Shown here in pieces: positions 30,720-41,588 of a stretch of 64,000 nucleotides of DNA. The notes under the pieces are model-generated. The model was not told the DNA's origin. It worked only from the letters and a program-made list of their open reading frames with translations, and ran no database searches. Each line of letters begins with the position of its first letter. Within the stretch, counting starts at the first letter, position 1. Location of the stretch: contig JADFHN010000001.1 of assembly GCA_022567155.1 (NCBI GenBank), forward strand, positions 1 to 64,000, written 5' to 3'. The position numbers and the translations under genes are program-made. Source of the stretch: Bacteroidota bacterium (GTDB lineage Bacteria > Bacteroidota > Bacteroidia > Cytophagales > Cyclobacteriaceae).

Positions 30720-32846
30720 TTGAAAGATTTAAAATACTTACGAAATATAGGCATCATGGCTCATATTGATGCCGGCAAAACAACTACGACTGAACGGGTG
30801 CTGTATTATACAGGTCTGAGTCACAAAATCGGGGAAGTGCACGACGGTGCGGCCATTATGGACTGGATGGAACAGGAACAGGAGCGGGGGATCACCATTA
30901 CCTCTGCGGCTATCACCACTTCGTGGAAATACCCTACCGAGCAGGGACATGTATTATCAGAAACCAAGGATTTTACTATCAACATTATTGACACACCGGG
31001 TCACGTTGACTTTACCGTGGAAGTTGAACGCTCATTGCGTGTGCTGGATGGAGCAGTGGCACTGTTTTGTGCCGTTTCAGGTGTAGAGCCACAATCGGAA
31101 ACCGTTTGGCGTCAGGCTGATAAGTATAATGTGCCAAGAATTTGTTTTGTAAACAAAATGGACCGGGCAGGCGCCGACTTCTTTAATGTGATAGATGAAA
31201 TAAGAGAAAAGCTGGGAGCTAATCCGGTTCCGATACAGGTGCCAATCGGTGAGGAAGAAGATTTTATCGGAGTGGTGGACCTGATAACCAATCAGGCTAT
31301 TGTCTGGAATGAAGAAGACAAGGGGATGACCTACAAGGTGATGGATATTCCGGATGACCTGATAGGTGTCGTAGAGGAGTGGAGACAGAAGTTGGTTGAA
31401 AGCGTGGCAGAGTATGACGATGCATTGCTGGAAAAATTCTTTGATGATCCCGATTCAATCACAAAAGACGAAATGCTCGAAGCCATCCGTAAGGCCGTGA
31501 TTGATATGTCATTCACACCTGTTCTTTGTGGTTCGGCTTTTAAAAATAAAGGGGTTCAGGCTATGCTTGATGCGGTATGTGCCTTTTTACCATCGCCGCT
31601 GGATCTTCCTCCGGTAGAAGGAATAAATCCGGATACCGACAAAATTGAAACAAGGAAACCAGACATTAGTGAACCGTTTTCGGCACTTGCTTTCAAAATA
31701 GCCACTGATCCTTTTGTAGGAAGGCTGTGTTTCTTTAGGGTGTATTCCGGTAAACTCGATTCCGGTTCGGCGGTTTATAATATGCGGACAGGAAAGCGGG
31801 AAAGGATATCACGTATGATGCAAATGCATTCGAATAAGCAGAATCCGATTGATCGTGTAGAAGCTGGCGATATTGCTGCAGGTGTTGGCTTTAAAGATAT
31901 TAAAACCGGTGACACACTGGTTAATGAAAAGAATAAAATCATACTGGAATCAATGACATTTCCTGAGCCTGTTATCGGGTATGCCATTGAGCCCAAAAAA
32001 CAAGCTGACGTTGACAAGCTGGGACTGGCCATTTCAAAACTTGTAGAAGAAGACCCTACACTTAAGGTTTACACAGACGAAGAAACAGGTCAAACCGTAC
32101 TGAGAGGAATGGGCGAGCTTCACCTTGAAATTATCATTGACCGCCTTAAGCGTGAATTCAAGCTTGAGATCAACCAGGGAGCTCCGCAAGTTGCTTATAA
32201 GGAAGCGCTCACACTTATGATTGAACATAAGGAGGTCTATAAAAAACAAACAGGAGGTAGAGGTAAATTCGCCGTCATTGTGTTTGAGTTAGGCCCCAGA
32301 AGCGATAGCAAGGAAGGGCTTGAGTTTGAAAATCAGATCGTTGGCGGTGTAATTCCCAGAGATTTCATTCCTTCGATTGCGAAAGGATTTAGGCAGGCAA
32401 TGAAAAACGGACCCCTCGCAGGTTACCAGGTGGATTCCATGTATGTGCGATTATTTCACGGGTCCTTCCACGATGTTGACTCCGATTCACTTTCGTTTGA
32501 GTTGGCAGCAAGACTTGGTTTCAGGGAAGCGGCAAAAAAGGCAAAACCCGTATTGATGGAACCGATCATGTCCGTCGAGGTGGTTACGCCTGAAAAATAT
32601 ACTGGTCCGGTAAACAGTGACTTGAATAAAAGAAGGGGAATTATGAAGGGGATGGATTCCAAAGGTGGAGCTCAGATACTTAAAGCTACCGTACCTCTAT
32701 CCGAGCTGTTTGGATATGTAACTGATTTAAGAACAATCACATCAGGACACGCTTCAGCATCGCTTACTTTTTCTCATTACGCTAAGGTGCCCAAGCATTT
32801 GGCTGAAGAAATTATTGAAAATGTTAAAGGCGTTCCGGTGAGTTAA
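30720..32846 (+). CDS. fusA: Elongation factor G
   Basis: A 708-residue translocase GTPase with the P-loop AHIDAGKT at 14-21, the switch region [14 protein letters not shown] at 91-95 and all five domains to the C-terminus. The start is TTG at 30720. It aligns with the family N-terminus, and the first ATG falls inside the first G-domain strand. AGAGGAG at 30702-30708 precedes it by 11 nt, one of the few purine-rich ribosome sites in the window. It works with frr in ribosome recycling and with tuf in elongation. Confidence 0.98.
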   Translation: MKDLKYLRNIGIMAHIDAGKTTTTERVLYYTGLSHKIGEVHDGAAIMDWMEQEQERGITITSAAITTSWKYPTEQGHVLSETKDFTINIIDTPGHVDFTVEVERSLRVLDGAVALFCAVSGVEPQSETVWRQADKYNVPRICFVNKMDRAGADFFNVIDEIREKLGANPVPIQVPIGEEEDFIGVVDLITNQAIVWNEEDKGMTYKVMDIPDDLIGVVEEWRQKLVESVAEYDDALLEKFFDDPDSITKDEMLEAIRKAVIDMSFTPVLCGSAFKNKGVQAMLDAVCAFLPSPLDLPPVEGINPDTDKIETRKPDISEPFSALAFKIATDPFVGRLCFFRVYSGKLDSGSAVYNMRTGKRERISRMMQMHSNKQNPIDRVEAGDIAAGVGFKDIKTGDTLVNEKNKIILESMTFPEPVIGYAIEPKKQADVDKLGLAISKLVEEDPTLKVYTDEETGQTVLRGMGELHLEIIIDRLKREFKLEINQGAPQVAYKEALTLMIEHKEVYKKQTGGRGKFAVIVFELGPRSDSKEGLEFENQIVGGVIPRDFIPSIAKGFRQAMKNGPLAGYQVDSMYVRLFHGSFHDVDSDSLSFELAARLGFREAAKKAKPVLMEPIMSVEVVTPEKYTGPVNSDLNKRRGIMKGMDSKGGAQILKATVPLSELFGYVTDLRTITSGHASASLTFSHYAKVPKHLAEEIIENVKGVPVS

Positions 32847-32859
32847 CAATTAATAAATT

Positions 32860-33165
32860 ATGGCACAAAAAATTAGAATTAAACTCAAATCCTACGACCA
32901 CAATCTGGTTGACAAATCGGCGGAAAAAATCGTAAGAGCGGTAAAAACTACCGGAGCAGTTGTGAGCGGACCAATTCCGTTACCAACCGAGAAGGAAAAG
33001 TTTACCGTGCTTCGTTCTCCGCACGTGAATAAAAAATCGCGGGAACAATTCCAGATTTGTACCTATAAAAGATTGGTGGATATTTATTCCAATAGTACAA
33101 AAACGGTGGATGCACTGATGAAGCTGGAATTGCCCAGTGGGGTGGACGTGGAAATTAAGGTTTGA
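32860..33165 (+). CDS. rpsJ: 30S ribosomal protein S10
   Basis: A 101-residue S10, also the NusE partner of NusB and Nus[15 protein letters not shown] and the loop [28 protein letters not shown] are typical. Here it ends a transcription unit instead of starting the S10 operon: a terminator-like hairpin and then a new promoter separate it from rplC. Confidence 0.98.
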   Translation: MAQKIRIKLKSYDHNLVDKSAEKIVRAVKTTGAVVSGPIPLPTEKEKFTVLRSPHVNKKSREQFQICTYKRLVDIYSNSTKTVDALMKLELPSGVDVEIKV

Positions 33166-33188
33166 TTAAATTCAATAATAATCCTGAA

Positions 33189-33227
33189 AAAGAACCAATA
33201 ACACTAAAATCTGTTGGTTCTTTTTTT
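33189..33227 (+). terminator. Intrinsic terminator between rpsJ and rplC
   Basis: A 10-bp perfect stem, AAAGAACCAA (33189-33198) with TTGGTTCTTT (33214-33223), loop 15 nt, merging into a run of eight T (33221-33228). This is the classical intrinsic form, 24 bp after the rpsJ stop. Confidence 0.75.
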
Positions 33228-33261
33228 ATAGGCGATGGTTCTTGAAAATAGAAGCGGAGTT

Positions 33262-33293
33262 TTTGGCATCTACTTTTTAATTAACTATCTTTG
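33262..33293 (+). promoter_or_regulatory. Promoter of the rplC-led ribosomal operon
   Basis: TTTG at 33262-33265, 20 bp, TATCTTTG at 33286-33293. A full consensus match. The rplC ATG is at 33356, leaving a leader of about 55 nt, in which an autoregulatory site for L4 could lie. Confidence 0.75.
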
Positions 33294-33355
33294 CAATCCT
33301 TTGCGAAAAAGATTGCGTTTTTTAACAAAAAACCGCTTTTTTAAGAGTAAAAACA

Positions 33356-33988
33356 ATGTCTGGGATAATAGGGAGAAAAATAGGAATGACCAATGTATTC
33401 AGCGAGGATGGACGCAGTATTGCGTGCACGCTGATACAGGCCGGTCCTTGTGTGGTAACACAAGTAAAGAATGAAGAAACTGACGGATACAGGTCGATCC
33501 AGCTCGGGTATGGTGAGCGCAAGGAAAAACGGACTACCAAAGCAATGAAAGGCCACTTTGACAAAGCCAGCACGACTCCTAAGAAAGTTATAAAAGAATT
33601 CAGAAATTTCCGGATAGAATTTAATAATGAAGTTCAACTAGGTCAGGAAATCACAGTTGCTGATGTATTTGAGGAGGGTGACTATGTGGACGCCATCGGA
33701 ATTTCCAAAGGAAAAGGGTTTCAGGGTGTTGTAAAAAGGCATAATTTTCGAGGAGTTGGCCAGAGAACGCATGGCCAGCATAATCGTGAAAGAGCGCCGG
33801 GATCAATTGGTGGAGCTTCCAGCCCGTCCAGGGTGTTTAAAGGCATGAGAATGGCCGGTCAGACAGGCGGCAAAAGGGTGAAACTCCTCAATCTGAGGGT
33901 GATAAAAATTTACCCGGAAGACCATTTAATACTTGTGAGCGGTGCGGTGCCAGGCTCTAAAAATTCAACTGTGATATTAGAGAAGTAA
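33356..33988 (+). CDS. rplC: 50S ribosomal protein L3
   Basis: A 210-residue L3, one of the first proteins on 23S rRNA, reaching to the peptidyl transferase centre. [19 protein letters not shown] holds the glutamine that is often methylated. The protein is complete. It is the first gene after the internal promoter and precedes rplD by 4 bp. Confidence 0.98.
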   Translation: MSGIIGRKIGMTNVFSEDGRSIACTLIQAGPCVVTQVKNEETDGYRSIQLGYGERKEKRTTKAMKGHFDKASTTPKKVIKEFRNFRIEFNNEVQLGQEITVADVFEEGDYVDAIGISKGKGFQGVVKRHNFRGVGQRTHGQHNRERAPGSIGGASSPSRVFKGMRMAGQTGGKRVKLLNLRVIKIYPEDHLILVSGAVPGSKNSTVILEK

Positions 33989-33992
33989 GGAA

Positions 33993-34628
33993 ATGAACAT
34001 TGCAGTACTTAAAAATACAGGCGAAGATACTGGAAGAAAAGTAAAACTCAATAAGGATATATTCGGTATTGCACCCAATGACCATGCAATATACCTGGAT
34101 GTAAAACAGTACCTGGCAAACCAAAGACAGGGAACGCATAAAGCAAAGGAAAGAGCAGATATCGTTGGGTCAACAAGAAAAATAAAAAAGCAAAAAGGCT
34201 CCGGGACTGCCAGAGCAGGGAGTATTAAGTCTCCCTTGTTTCGGGGTGGAGGACGTGCTTTTGGCCCGAGGCCAAGAGATTATTCCTTCAAACTGAATAA
34301 GAAAGTTAAAATACTAGCAAGAAAATCGGCGTTGAGTTACAAGGCAAAAGAGAAATGCATTGCTGTACTGGAAGATTTTAAACTCGAAGCGCCGAAAACA
34401 AAAGCGTATTTAACTATGCTTTCCGATCTTTCGTTTGCAGATAAGAAGACCCTTCTGGTATTGGCGGAAAACAATTCCAACATTTATATGTCAAGTAGGA
34501 ATCTTAAGAAAGCAAGTGTGACCACCGCGGATCGTATCAATACCTACGACGTTGTAAATGCCGATATACTGGTATTTTTTGAGAGTTCTATTAAAAAGGT
34601 TGAAGAATTATTGACAAGCAAGAAATGA
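33993..34628 (+). CDS. rplD: 50S ribosomal protein L4
   Basis: A 211-residue L4 whose extended loop ([20 protein letters not shown]) lines the exit tunnel. In E. coli L4 represses the S10 operon. The same may hold for the rplC leader here but no structure was matched. Its stop overlaps rplW by four bases (ATGA). Confidence 0.97.
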   Translation: MNIAVLKNTGEDTGRKVKLNKDIFGIAPNDHAIYLDVKQYLANQRQGTHKAKERADIVGSTRKIKKQKGSGTARAGSIKSPLFRGGGRAFGPRPRDYSFKLNKKVKILARKSALSYKAKEKCIAVLEDFKLEAPKTKAYLTMLSDLSFADKKTLLVLAENNSNIYMSSRNLKKASVTTADRINTYDVVNADILVFFESSIKKVEELLTSKK

Positions 34629-34912
34629 GTGTATTAATAAAGCCATTGATTACGGAAAAGGCTTCGTCTATGAATGAAAAAGGCAAGTATGGATTCATCG
34701 TGGACAAGAAGGCAAATAAAGTGGAAATAAGGAAAGAAGTAGAAAAAATGTACGGCGTGTCCGTAGAAAGTGTTAACACCATGATTTACCAGGGTAAAGC
34801 CAAATCAAGGTTTTCGAAGTCGAGAGTAATTAAGGGTAGAGCACCTTCTTTCAAGAAAGCTATTGTAACGGTAGCCGATGGAGAAGTTATTGATTTCTAT
34901 AGCGGTATTTAA
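34625..34912 (+). CDS. rplW: 50S ribosomal protein L23
   Basis: A 95-residue L23 at the tunnel exit, the docking point of trigger factor and [24 protein letters not shown] and the C-terminal [14 protein letters not shown] are conserved. Translation is probably coupled to rplD through the four-base overlap. Confidence 0.97.
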   Translation: MSVLIKPLITEKASSMNEKGKYGFIVDKKANKVEIRKEVEKMYGVSVESVNTMIYQGKAKSRFSKSRVIKGRAPSFKKAIVTVADGEVIDFYSGI

Positions 34913-34925
34913 AAGAAATTAACAG

Positions 34926-35750
34926 ATGGCAGTTAAGAAATTAAGACCAATAACGCCGGGACAGCGATTCAGGACTGCGCCTATGTTTGATCTTATTACA
35001 ACTGATACACCTGAAAAGTCGCTTATTGCTCCTCTAAAGAGATCAGGAGGACGCAACAATCAGGGACGTATGACGATGAGATACATGGGAGGAGGTCATA
35101 AAAAGAAGTACAGGATAATTGATTTCAAAAGAAACAAGCATGGTGTACCTGCAAGGGTAAAAAGCATCGAGTACGATCCTAATCGTTCGGCTCGAATCGC
35201 TCTTTTGTATTATGCCGATGGCGAAAAAGCATATATCATAGCACCTGAAGGGCTTAAAATTGGCCGGGAGGTGATTTCAGGAGAAAAGGTTGCACCGGAG
35301 GTAGGTAATGCATTGCCACTTTCTGCAATACCTTTAGGAACCATTGTTCATAACATTGAACTTAAACCCGGTAAGGGTGGCGCTCTTGCAAGAAGCGCCG
35401 GAACTTACGCACAGCTACTGGCACGCGAAGAAAAATATGCCACTTTAAAACTCCCCTCTGGAGAAATGCGGATGGTGTTAACCACCTGCTATGCTACCGT
35501 AGGATCAGCATCTAATTCAGATCATATGCTTGTGACACTTGGGAAAGCAGGTCGTAACAGATGGCTTGGCAGAAGGCCCAGAGTACGGGGCGTGGCAATG
35601 AACCCGGTTGACCATCCGATGGGCGGTGGTGAAGGAAAAGCTTCGGGAGGACATCCGAGATCAAGAAATGGGATTTTAGCCAAGGGTTTTAAAACCCGGC
35701 CTAAAAAAAAGTATTCTGACAAGTTAATTATTGGTAGAAGAAAAAAATAA
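34926..35750 (+). CDS. rplB: 50S ribosomal protein L2
   Basis: A 274-residue L2, needed for peptidyl transfer and subunit joining. The C-terminal [19 protein letters not shown] carries the conserved histidine. The stop and the rpsS start share one base (TAATG). Confidence 0.99.
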   Translation: MAVKKLRPITPGQRFRTAPMFDLITTDTPEKSLIAPLKRSGGRNNQGRMTMRYMGGGHKKKYRIIDFKRNKHGVPARVKSIEYDPNRSARIALLYYADGEKAYIIAPEGLKIGREVISGEKVAPEVGNALPLSAIPLGTIVHNIELKPGKGGALARSAGTYAQLLAREEKYATLKLPSGEMRMVLTTCYATVGSASNSDHMLVTLGKAGRNRWLGRRPRVRGVAMNPVDHPMGGGEGKASGGHPRSRNGILAKGFKTRPKKKYSDKLIIGRRKK

Positions 35751-36028
35751 TGGCAAGATCACTTAAAAAAGGACCCTATATTGACTTCAGGCTTGAGAAA
35801 AAAATTGAAGTGATGAATGATTCGGGTAAAAAATCTGTGATCAAAACCTGGTCAAGGAGGTCAATGATATCTCCTGATTTTGTTGGTCACACGTTTGCAG
35901 TACATAACGGAAATAAATTTATTCCAGTATATGTAACTGAAAACATGGTAGGTCATAAGCTTGGAGAGTTTGCCCCGACACGTACTTACAGAGGACATGC
36001 TGGCAAAAAAGACAAGGGCAAAAGATAA
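35750..36028 (+). CDS. rpsS: 30S ribosomal protein S19
   Basis: A 92-residue S19 of the 30S head, with [34 protein letters not shown] and the basic C-terminal tail. The one-base overlap with rplB suggests coupled translation. Confidence 0.98.
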   Translation: MARSLKKGPYIDFRLEKKIEVMNDSGKKSVIKTWSRRSMISPDFVGHTFAVHNGNKFIPVYVTENMVGHKLGEFAPTRTYRGHAGKKDKGKR

Positions 36029-36036
36029 AAAGAATT

Positions 36037-36423
36037 ATGAAGGCAGTAGCAAAATTACATAATGTACCTACTTCACCTAGAAAAATGATGCAGGTGGCTG
36101 ATATGATACGGGGCGAAAGAGTAGCAAAGGCTTTGAATATTCTTAAATATGAGCCAAAAATCGGCGCAGCCAGGCTGGAAAAACTGCTGCTGTCAGCTAT
36201 TGCCAATTGGCAAAATAAAAACGAGGATGAAAGTCTTGAAAATGCAGACCTTTTTATAAAAGAAATACGCGTTGACAACGGCCGGATGCTGAAAAGATTG
36301 AGGCCGGCGCCACAGGGCAGGGCACACAGGATCAGAAAAAGATCTAACCACGTTACACTAGTGATTGACAGCATGTCGGAGCCGGCAGCTGAAAACAACG
36401 ATAACAAAGAAGATAAAGAATAG
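36037..36423 (+). CDS. rplV: 50S ribosomal protein L22
   Basis: A 128-residue L22 with the tunnel hairpin near [22 protein letters not shown]. The last 17 residues are an acidic extension (ending NNDNKEDKE) beyond the usual end, much milder than the tail of L17. Confidence 0.97.
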   Translation: MKAVAKLHNVPTSPRKMMQVADMIRGERVAKALNILKYEPKIGAARLEKLLLSAIANWQNKNEDESLENADLFIKEIRVDNGRMLKRLRPAPQGRAHRIRKRSNHVTLVIDSMSEPAAENNDNKEDKE

Positions 36424-36425
36424 GT

Positions 36426-37148
36426 ATGGGACAAAAAGTAAATCCTATTGGACTGAGACTTGGTATCATTAGAGGATGGGACTCTGCATGGTATGGAGGC
36501 GATACGTTTGCTGAAAAGCTTGTTGAAGACCATGGCATCAGAAAATATATCCGTTACAGGATACCTAAAGGTGGAATTTCGAAAATTATTATCGAACGTA
36601 CGTTAAAACGGATAACTATTACCATTCACACTGCCCGTCCGGGAGTTGTTATCGGGAAGGGAGGAGCAGAAGTTGATCGTATAAAGGAAGAACTCAAGAA
36701 AATTACCGGGAAAGATGTGCAGATAAATATCTATGAAATCAAGCGTCCCGAATTAGATGCCAGATTGGTAGGAGAGTCTATTGCCCAGCAGCTTCAGGCA
36801 AGAATTTCATACCGGAGAGCAATGAAACAGGCGATAGCTTCGGCTATCAGGGTTGGCGCTCAGGGTATAAAAATAAAAGTTTCAGGACGGCTCGGAGGAG
36901 CTGAAATGGCCCGTAGCGAACAGTATAAAGAAGGACGCATTCCGCTCCATACGTTGCGGGCTGATATAGATTACGCTGTTTCTGAAGCTAATACGGTATA
37001 TGGAAAAATCGGAATAAAGGTATGGATTTTCAAAGGAGAGGTGTATGGTAAAAGAGATCTTTCTCCAAATGTGGGGATAGCAAGCAATGTGCCTGGTGGT
37101 AGAAGAAGAGGCGGTGATAACCAGGGCTCAAGAAGAAGGAGGAGATAA
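36426..37148 (+). CDS. rpsC: 30S ribosomal protein S3
   Basis: A 240-residue S3 with the KH domain signature [12 protein letters not shown] and the C-terminal domain ([12 protein letters not shown]). The tail is Gly/Arg-rich and ends in a run of five arginines. S3 forms the mRNA entry site and helicase with S4 and S5, which are encoded downstream. Confidence 0.98.
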   Translation: MGQKVNPIGLRLGIIRGWDSAWYGGDTFAEKLVEDHGIRKYIRYRIPKGGISKIIIERTLKRITITIHTARPGVVIGKGGAEVDRIKEELKKITGKDVQINIYEIKRPELDARLVGESIAQQLQARISYRRAMKQAIASAIRVGAQGIKIKVSGRLGGAEMARSEQYKEGRIPLHTLRADIDYAVSEANTVYGKIGIKVWIFKGEVYGKRDLSPNVGIASNVPGGRRRGGDNQGSRRRRR

Positions 37149-37178
37149 GGAAGTTTTTTACTGAGAGAACAGAAAGAG

Positions 37179-37601
37179 ATGCTACAGCCAAAACGAACTA
37201 AGTACAGGAAGAAACAAAAAGGCAGAATCAAAGGGATTGCGCAGCGCGGTCATACCATTGTATTTGGTTCATTTGCTATAAAGTCACTGGAACCCGGGTG
37301 GATTACATCGCGTCAGATCGAAGCTGCCCGTATTGCTATGACCAGGGCAATGAAAAGGCAAGGTCAGGTGTGGATACGTATATTTCCGGATAAGCCCATC
37401 ACAAAAAAACCGGCTGAAGTAAGAATGGGTAAAGGTAAAGGTGCTCCTGAATACTGGGTGGCTGTAATAAAACCCGGAACTATTTTGTTCGAGGCTGGTG
37501 GCGTGCCGCTTAACCTGGCAAAAGAAGCACTCAGGCTGGCAGAGCAGAAGCTGCCGGTAAAAACGAAATTTACTGTTCGTAGAGATTACGTTGCAGAATA
37601 A
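37179..37601 (+). CDS. rplP: 50S ribosomal protein L16
   Basis: A 140-residue L16 at the A-site side of the central protuberance. [32 protein letters not shown] and [14 protein letters not shown] are the signatures. rpmC follows after 6 bp. Confidence 0.98.
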   Translation: MLQPKRTKYRKKQKGRIKGIAQRGHTIVFGSFAIKSLEPGWITSRQIEAARIAMTRAMKRQGQVWIRIFPDKPITKKPAEVRMGKGKGAPEYWVAVIKPGTILFEAGGVPLNLAKEALRLAEQKLPVKTKFTVRRDYVAE

Positions 37602-37607
37602 GGAATT

Positions 37608-37805
37608 ATGAAGAACTCAGAAATACGGGCTTTAACAATTGATGAGTTAAAGCAAAAAATAACAGGCGAAAAAGAAGCGTTGCTGAAATTGAAATTTGCG
37701 CACGCGGTTTCACCGATCGAAAATCCAATGAAGATCAAAGAAACTAAAAAGCTAATTGCCAGATTGATGACGGCTTTAAGAGCCAATAAACTTGAAAATG
37801 CTTAA
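37608..37805 (+). CDS. rpmC: 50S ribosomal protein L29
   Basis: A 65-residue two-helix L29 near the tunnel exit. [14 protein letters not shown] and the [12 protein letters not shown] region fit the family. Its length is typical. Confidence 0.95.
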   Translation: MKNSEIRALTIDELKQKITGEKEALLKLKFAHAVSPIENPMKIKETKKLIARLMTALRANKLENA

Positions 37806-37809
37806 TCCG

Positions 37810-38067
37810 ATGGTGCAAAGAAATTTAAGAAAAGAAAGAGTAGGGCTGGTAACCAGCCATAAGATGGATAAATCCATTTCGATATTGGTAATCCGGAAAG
37901 TGAAGCACCCCGTGTATGGTAAATTTATGACCAAGTCAAAGAAATTTATGGCCCATGACGAGAATAACGATTGCGGTATTGGTGATACTGTTCGGATTAT
38001 GGAAACCCGCCCGTTGAGCAAAAATAAGAGGTGGAGGTTAGTAGAAATCATTAAAAGAGCTAAGTAA
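37810..38067 (+). CDS. rpsQ: 30S ribosomal protein S17
   Basis: An 85-residue S17 with [27 protein letters not shown] and [14 protein letters not shown]. Two earlier in-frame starts (TTG 37792, ATG 37798) overlap rpmC. ATG 37810 gives the family length and is preferred, but 37798 cannot be excluded. Confidence 0.95.
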   Translation: MVQRNLRKERVGLVTSHKMDKSISILVIRKVKHPVYGKFMTKSKKFMAHDENNDCGIGDTVRIMETRPLSKNKRWRLVEIIKRAK

Positions 38068-38069
38068 AG

Positions 38070-38438
38070 ATGATACAGCAGGAATCCAGATTAAATGTTG
38101 CTGATAACAGTGGAGCAAAAGAAGTGTTATGCATTCGTGTACTCGGAGGTACGGGTAGGCGTTATGCATCTGTGGGCGACAAGATAATCGTTACTGTAAA
38201 ATCCTCGCTTTCATCAAGTAGTATGAAAAAAGGTACTATATCAAAGGCTGTTGTGGTACGGACAAAAAAAGAAGTCAGAAGAAAGGACGGCTCCTACATT
38301 AAATTCGAAGATAACGCTGCCGTGCTTCTTTCAGCCAACGATGAGCCGAGAGGTACCCGTATTTTTGGTCCCGTAGCACGGGAATTGCGTGAAAAGCAGT
38401 TCATGAAGATTGTTTCATTAGCCCCTGAAGTATTGTAA
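38070..38438 (+). CDS. rplN: 50S ribosomal protein L14
   Basis: A 122-residue L14 at the subunit interface, beginning [19 protein letters not shown]. It is the binding target of RsfS, encoded at 8608 in this window. It is only two bases downstream of rpsQ. Confidence 0.99.
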   Translation: MIQQESRLNVADNSGAKEVLCIRVLGGTGRRYASVGDKIIVTVKSSLSSSSMKKGTISKAVVVRTKKEVRRKDGSYIKFEDNAAVLLSANDEPRGTRIFGPVARELREKQFMKIVSLAPEVL

Positions 38439-38442
38439 GGCT

Positions 38443-38784
38443 ATGAAAAGGAGATTTAACAAACAGCAAAAGTTGCATATCAGGAAGGATGATATGGTAA
38501 AAGTAATATCCGGCAACCATAGAGGTAAAACTGGTAAGGTGCTGGAGATATTCCGTAATAAGAACAGGGCAATTGTTGAAGGCGTGAATATTGTTACCAA
38601 ACATATCAAACCTTCTGCTTCACATCCGGAAGGTGGCATTGAAAAGAGCGAAGCAGCTTTACGCATCAGTAACCTTATGCTTATCGATCCCGCCACAGGC
38701 GATCCAACACGTACGGGAAGGAAAAGAGACGAAAATGGCAAGTTGAAAAGATATTCCAAGAAAACAGGAGAATTTATAAAGTAA
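38443..38784 (+). CDS. rplX: 50S ribosomal protein L24
   Basis: A 113-residue L24, an assembly initiator with a KOW motif ([17 protein letters not shown]). The C-terminal [15 protein letters not shown] is typical of the phylum. Its stop shares one base with the rplE start. Confidence 0.97.
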   Translation: MKRRFNKQQKLHIRKDDMVKVISGNHRGKTGKVLEIFRNKNRAIVEGVNIVTKHIKPSASHPEGGIEKSEAALRISNLMLIDPATGDPTRTGRKRDENGKLKRYSKKTGEFIK

Positions 38785-39338
38785 TGGCAATTCCAAGATT
38801 AAAAGAGAAATATTTGAAAGAGATCGTGCCTGCACTTAAGGAGAAATTCCACTATAAATCTGTGATGCAGGTTCCGAGAATACTCAAGATTAGCGTGAAT
38901 AAAGGAATCGGAGCTGCAGTTGCTGATAAAAAACTTGTAGATACCGGTGTTGAAGAACTTTCAATTATCACCGGACAACGGGCAGTACCCACTAAGGCGA
39001 AAAAATCAATTTCAAATTTTAAACTGAGAGAAGAAATGCCGATTGGCGCCAGGGTTACACTTAGGGGAGACCACATGTATGAGTTCATTGACCGGCTGAT
39101 GACTGTGGCCCTGCCTCGCGTGAGAGATTTCAGGGGTATTAGCGAAAAAGGATTTGACGGTCGTGGTAATTACACAATTGGGGTGAAGGAACAAATTATA
39201 TTTCCTGAAATAAGCATTGACAAGGTGAGCCGGATTAATGGCATGAATATCACATTTGTGACCAGTGCGGGCACGGATGAAGAAAGTTATGAACTGTTAA
39301 AGGCATTTGGATTTCCTTTTGCAGACAAAAACAATTAA
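38784..39338 (+). CDS. rplE: 50S ribosomal protein L5
   Basis: A 184-residue L5 that binds 5S rRNA and the P-site t[35 protein letters not shown] and the C-terminal KAFGFPF are conserved. The gene is complete. Confidence 0.98.
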   Translation: MAIPRLKEKYLKEIVPALKEKFHYKSVMQVPRILKISVNKGIGAAVADKKLVDTGVEELSIITGQRAVPTKAKKSISNFKLREEMPIGARVTLRGDHMYEFIDRLMTVALPRVRDFRGISEKGFDGRGNYTIGVKEQIIFPEISIDKVSRINGMNITFVTSAGTDEESYELLKAFGFPFADKNN

Positions 39339-39349
39339 TTAAAAAGTAT

Positions 39350-39619
39350 ATGGCAAGAGAATCGGTAAAAGCTCGTGAAAGAAAAAGGGAGAAACTTGTT
39401 GCAAAATATGCAGCAAAGAGGGCTGAATTGAAAAAAGCCGGAGATTATGTGGGGCTCGATAAACTTCCGAGAAATTCTTCCAAAGTCAGGCTGCATAACC
39501 GATGCAAGCTTACAGGCAGACCAAAGGGATATATGCGAAAGTTTGGTATTTCCCGGGTAACATTCAGGGAATTGGCCAGCGATGGAAAAATTCCCGGAAT
39601 TACTAAAGCGAGCTGGTAA
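39350..39619 (+). CDS. rpsN: 30S ribosomal protein S14 (zinc-free form)
   Basis: An 89-residue S14. The C-terminal [23 protein letters not shown] is diagnostic. Only one cysteine is present, so it is the long form without the CxxC...CxxC zinc knuckle. L36 downstream also lacks its zinc ligands. Confidence 0.98.
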   Translation: MARESVKARERKREKLVAKYAAKRAELKKAGDYVGLDKLPRNSSKVRLHNRCKLTGRPKGYMRKFGISRVTFRELASDGKIPGITKASW

Positions 39620-39658
39620 ATCGAAACTTTTAATTAAATAAGAATAAAATAATTTCCG

Positions 39659-39666
39659 TACCTTTG
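39659..39666 (+). promoter_or_regulatory. -7 element ahead of rpsH, inside the ribosomal operon
   Basis: TACCTTTG matches TAnnTTTG and sits in the 83-bp gap between rpsN and rpsH, wide for this operon. There is no TTTG 19-20 bp upstream, so its strength is uncertain. Confidence 0.45.
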
Positions 39667-39702
39667 CAGCCCCATTTTAGGGTATGGATAAAATTAAAGA
39701 AT

Positions 39703-40101
39703 ATGACTGATCCGATTGCAGACTATTTAACGAGGGTAAGGAATGCCATAAAGGCAAAACTACAGGTTGTGGAAGTACCTTCTTCTAACATAAAAAAGGA
39801 GATCACCAAGGTGCTTTATGACAAAGGGTATATCTTGAATTATAAATTTGAAGATGATATTAACCATCAGGGTAATATCAAAATTGCATTGAAATATAAT
39901 CCGGTATCAAAAAAGAATGCCATTATCGGGTTGAAGCGGATAAGTAAACCGGGATTACGGAAGTATGTTGGTGCTAACGAGCTCCCCAGGGTATTAAATG
40001 GACTTGGTATAGCCATTTTGTCTACGTCCAAAGGAATAATTTCAGATAAAGAAGCCAGCAAACTGAATATTGGTGGGGAGGTTTTGTGTTTTGTTTATTA
40101 A
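39703..40101 (+). CDS. rpsH: 30S ribosomal protein S8
   Basis: A 132-residue S8 that organises the 30S platform. It begins [15 protein letters not shown] and ends GGEVLCFVY. The ATG at 39703 is chosen; the in-frame TTG at 39664 overlaps the -7 element. In E. coli S8 represses the spc operon at rplE. Confidence 0.98.
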   Translation: MTDPIADYLTRVRNAIKAKLQVVEVPSSNIKKEITKVLYDKGYILNYKFEDDINHQGNIKIALKYNPVSKKNAIIGLKRISKPGLRKYVGANELPRVLNGLGIAILSTSKGIISDKEASKLNIGGEVLCFVY

Positions 40102-40116
40102 AATAGTAACAAGGAG

Positions 40117-40671
40117 ATGTCACGGATAGGAAATAAACCGATTAAAATACCCGAGGGAGTAACTGTAGATATTAAGGAAGATCATATTGTTGCCAAAGGA
40201 CCTAAAGGTGAATTTAAACAAGCCTATAATTCGGAATTTGAGATTGTACGGGGAGAAGGAGAACTTATATTGAAAAGGCCGAGTGAGCAAAAAACACACA
40301 AGGCACTGCATGGTTTGTATCGTTCGCTTATCAACAATGCCATAGTGGGTGTGCATGAAGGGTATAAAAAGGAGCTTGAATTGATTGGTGTTGGTTACAA
40401 GGCTTCTACACAGGGTAATGTGCTTGAACTGGCGCTGGGCTTTTCGCACAGCATCTTTTTTGCCATTCCCGAAGAGTTAAAAGTGACTGCGGGATCTGCC
40501 AAAAGAAAAAAAAGCCTGCTGGTTACCATTGAAGGCATTGACAAACAACTGGTTGGCCATATAGCCGCTAAAATCAAGTCGTTCAGGAAGGTGGAACCTT
40601 ATAAAGGTAAGGGTATTCGTTTTGTTGGAGAGTATGTTAGACGAAAAGCGGGTAAAACTGCAGCTAAATAA
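40117..40671 (+). CDS. rplF: 50S ribosomal protein L6
   Basis: A 184-residue two-domain L6 beside the sarcin-ricin loop. It begins MSRIGNKPIKIPEGV and has the conserved EPYKGKGIRFVGEYVRRKAGK end. The gene is complete. Confidence 0.98.
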   Translation: MSRIGNKPIKIPEGVTVDIKEDHIVAKGPKGEFKQAYNSEFEIVRGEGELILKRPSEQKTHKALHGLYRSLINNAIVGVHEGYKKELELIGVGYKASTQGNVLELALGFSHSIFFAIPEELKVTAGSAKRKKSLLVTIEGIDKQLVGHIAAKIKSFRKVEPYKGKGIRFVGEYVRRKAGKTAAK

Positions 40672-40687
40672 ATGGAATTACTTAATT

Positions 40688-41038
40688 ATGGCTATTGAGA
40701 AAACACAACGTCGTCTAAAAATCAGAAGAGGGATCAGGAAAAAGATCAAGGGTACTGCTGAAAAACCCAGGTTGTCAATATTTAAAAGCAACAAGGCCAT
40801 TTATGCACAGGTGATCGATGATCTTAATGGTCATACGCTGGCAGCATTCAGCTCCCGTCAGGCAGGTATAAAGGGTAATGTAACCATAGATGGCTCCAAA
40901 AAAGTGGGTGTTAAACTGGCTGAAGTGGCTAAGGCTTCCGGCATTTCAGTAGTAGTGTTTGACAGAGGTGGTTATAAGTATCATGGGCAGGTGAAAGCAC
41001 TGGCAGAAGGAGCCAGAGAGGGAGGCCTTGAATTCTAA
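40688..41038 (+). CDS. rplR: 50S ribosomal protein L18
   Basis: A 116-residue L18 that carries 5S rRNA with L5. RRGIRKKIKGTAEKPRLSIFKS and YKYHGQVKALAEGAREGGLEF are conserved. ATG 40688 is used. A longer in-frame start at 40622 would overlap rplF and adds residues unlike L18. Confidence 0.97.
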   Translation: MAIEKTQRRLKIRRGIRKKIKGTAEKPRLSIFKSNKAIYAQVIDDLNGHTLAAFSSRQAGIKGNVTIDGSKKVGVKLAEVAKASGISVVVFDRGGYKYHGQVKALAEGAREGGLEF

Positions 41039-41060
41039 AATTTGAATGAATTAAAAGCGT

Positions 41061-41582
41061 ATGACTCGGAGTAGTAATATTAGGTCTGTAAAAGCCAGCG
41101 AAATTGAGCTTACTGAAAAGGTAGTGGCCATCAAAAGGGTAGCAAAAGTGGTGAAAGGCGGACGGCGTTTCAGCTTTTCGGCCATTGTTGTAGTTGGAGA
41201 TGGCAATGGTGTAATCGGCTATGGATTGGGTAAAGCAAATGAAGTAACGGATGCCATTGCAAAAGGTATTGATGGCGCCAAGAAAAATCTGGTGAAAGTG
41301 CCGGTGGTGAAGCATACCGTACCGCATGAAGCTATTGGTAAATATGGAGGAGGTGTTGTATTGCTAAAACCTGCTTCACCGGGTACTGGAGTAATAGCAG
41401 GAGGTGCTATGCGTGCCGTACTGGAGAGCGCCGGCATAAAAGATGTATTGGGTAAATCAAAGGGTTCTTCAAATCCGCATAACGTGGTGAAGGCAACGTT
41501 TGATGCCTTAACCAATATGAGAGATGCACATACCGTGGCACAATACAGGGGGATTACATTGTCTAAAGTATTTAACGGCTAA
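41061..41582 (+). CDS. rpsE: 30S ribosomal protein S5
   Basis: A 173-residue S5 with the double-stranded-RNA-binding N-terminal half ([24 protein letters not shown]) and the GHU-type C-terminal half. It shapes decoding accuracy together with S4 and S12. Confidence 0.98.
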   Translation: MTRSSNIRSVKASEIELTEKVVAIKRVAKVVKGGRRFSFSAIVVVGDGNGVIGYGLGKANEVTDAIAKGIDGAKKNLVKVPVVKHTVPHEAIGKYGGGVVLLKPASPGTGVIAGGAMRAVLESAGIKDVLGKSKGSSNPHNVVKATFDALTNMRDAHTVAQYRGITLSKVFNG

Positions 41583-41588
41583 GTTGAA

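Noticed and set aside
40622-40687. Longer rplR start overlapping rplF
   Set aside because: The extra 22 residues are rplF sequence in another frame, and ATG 40688 gives the family length.
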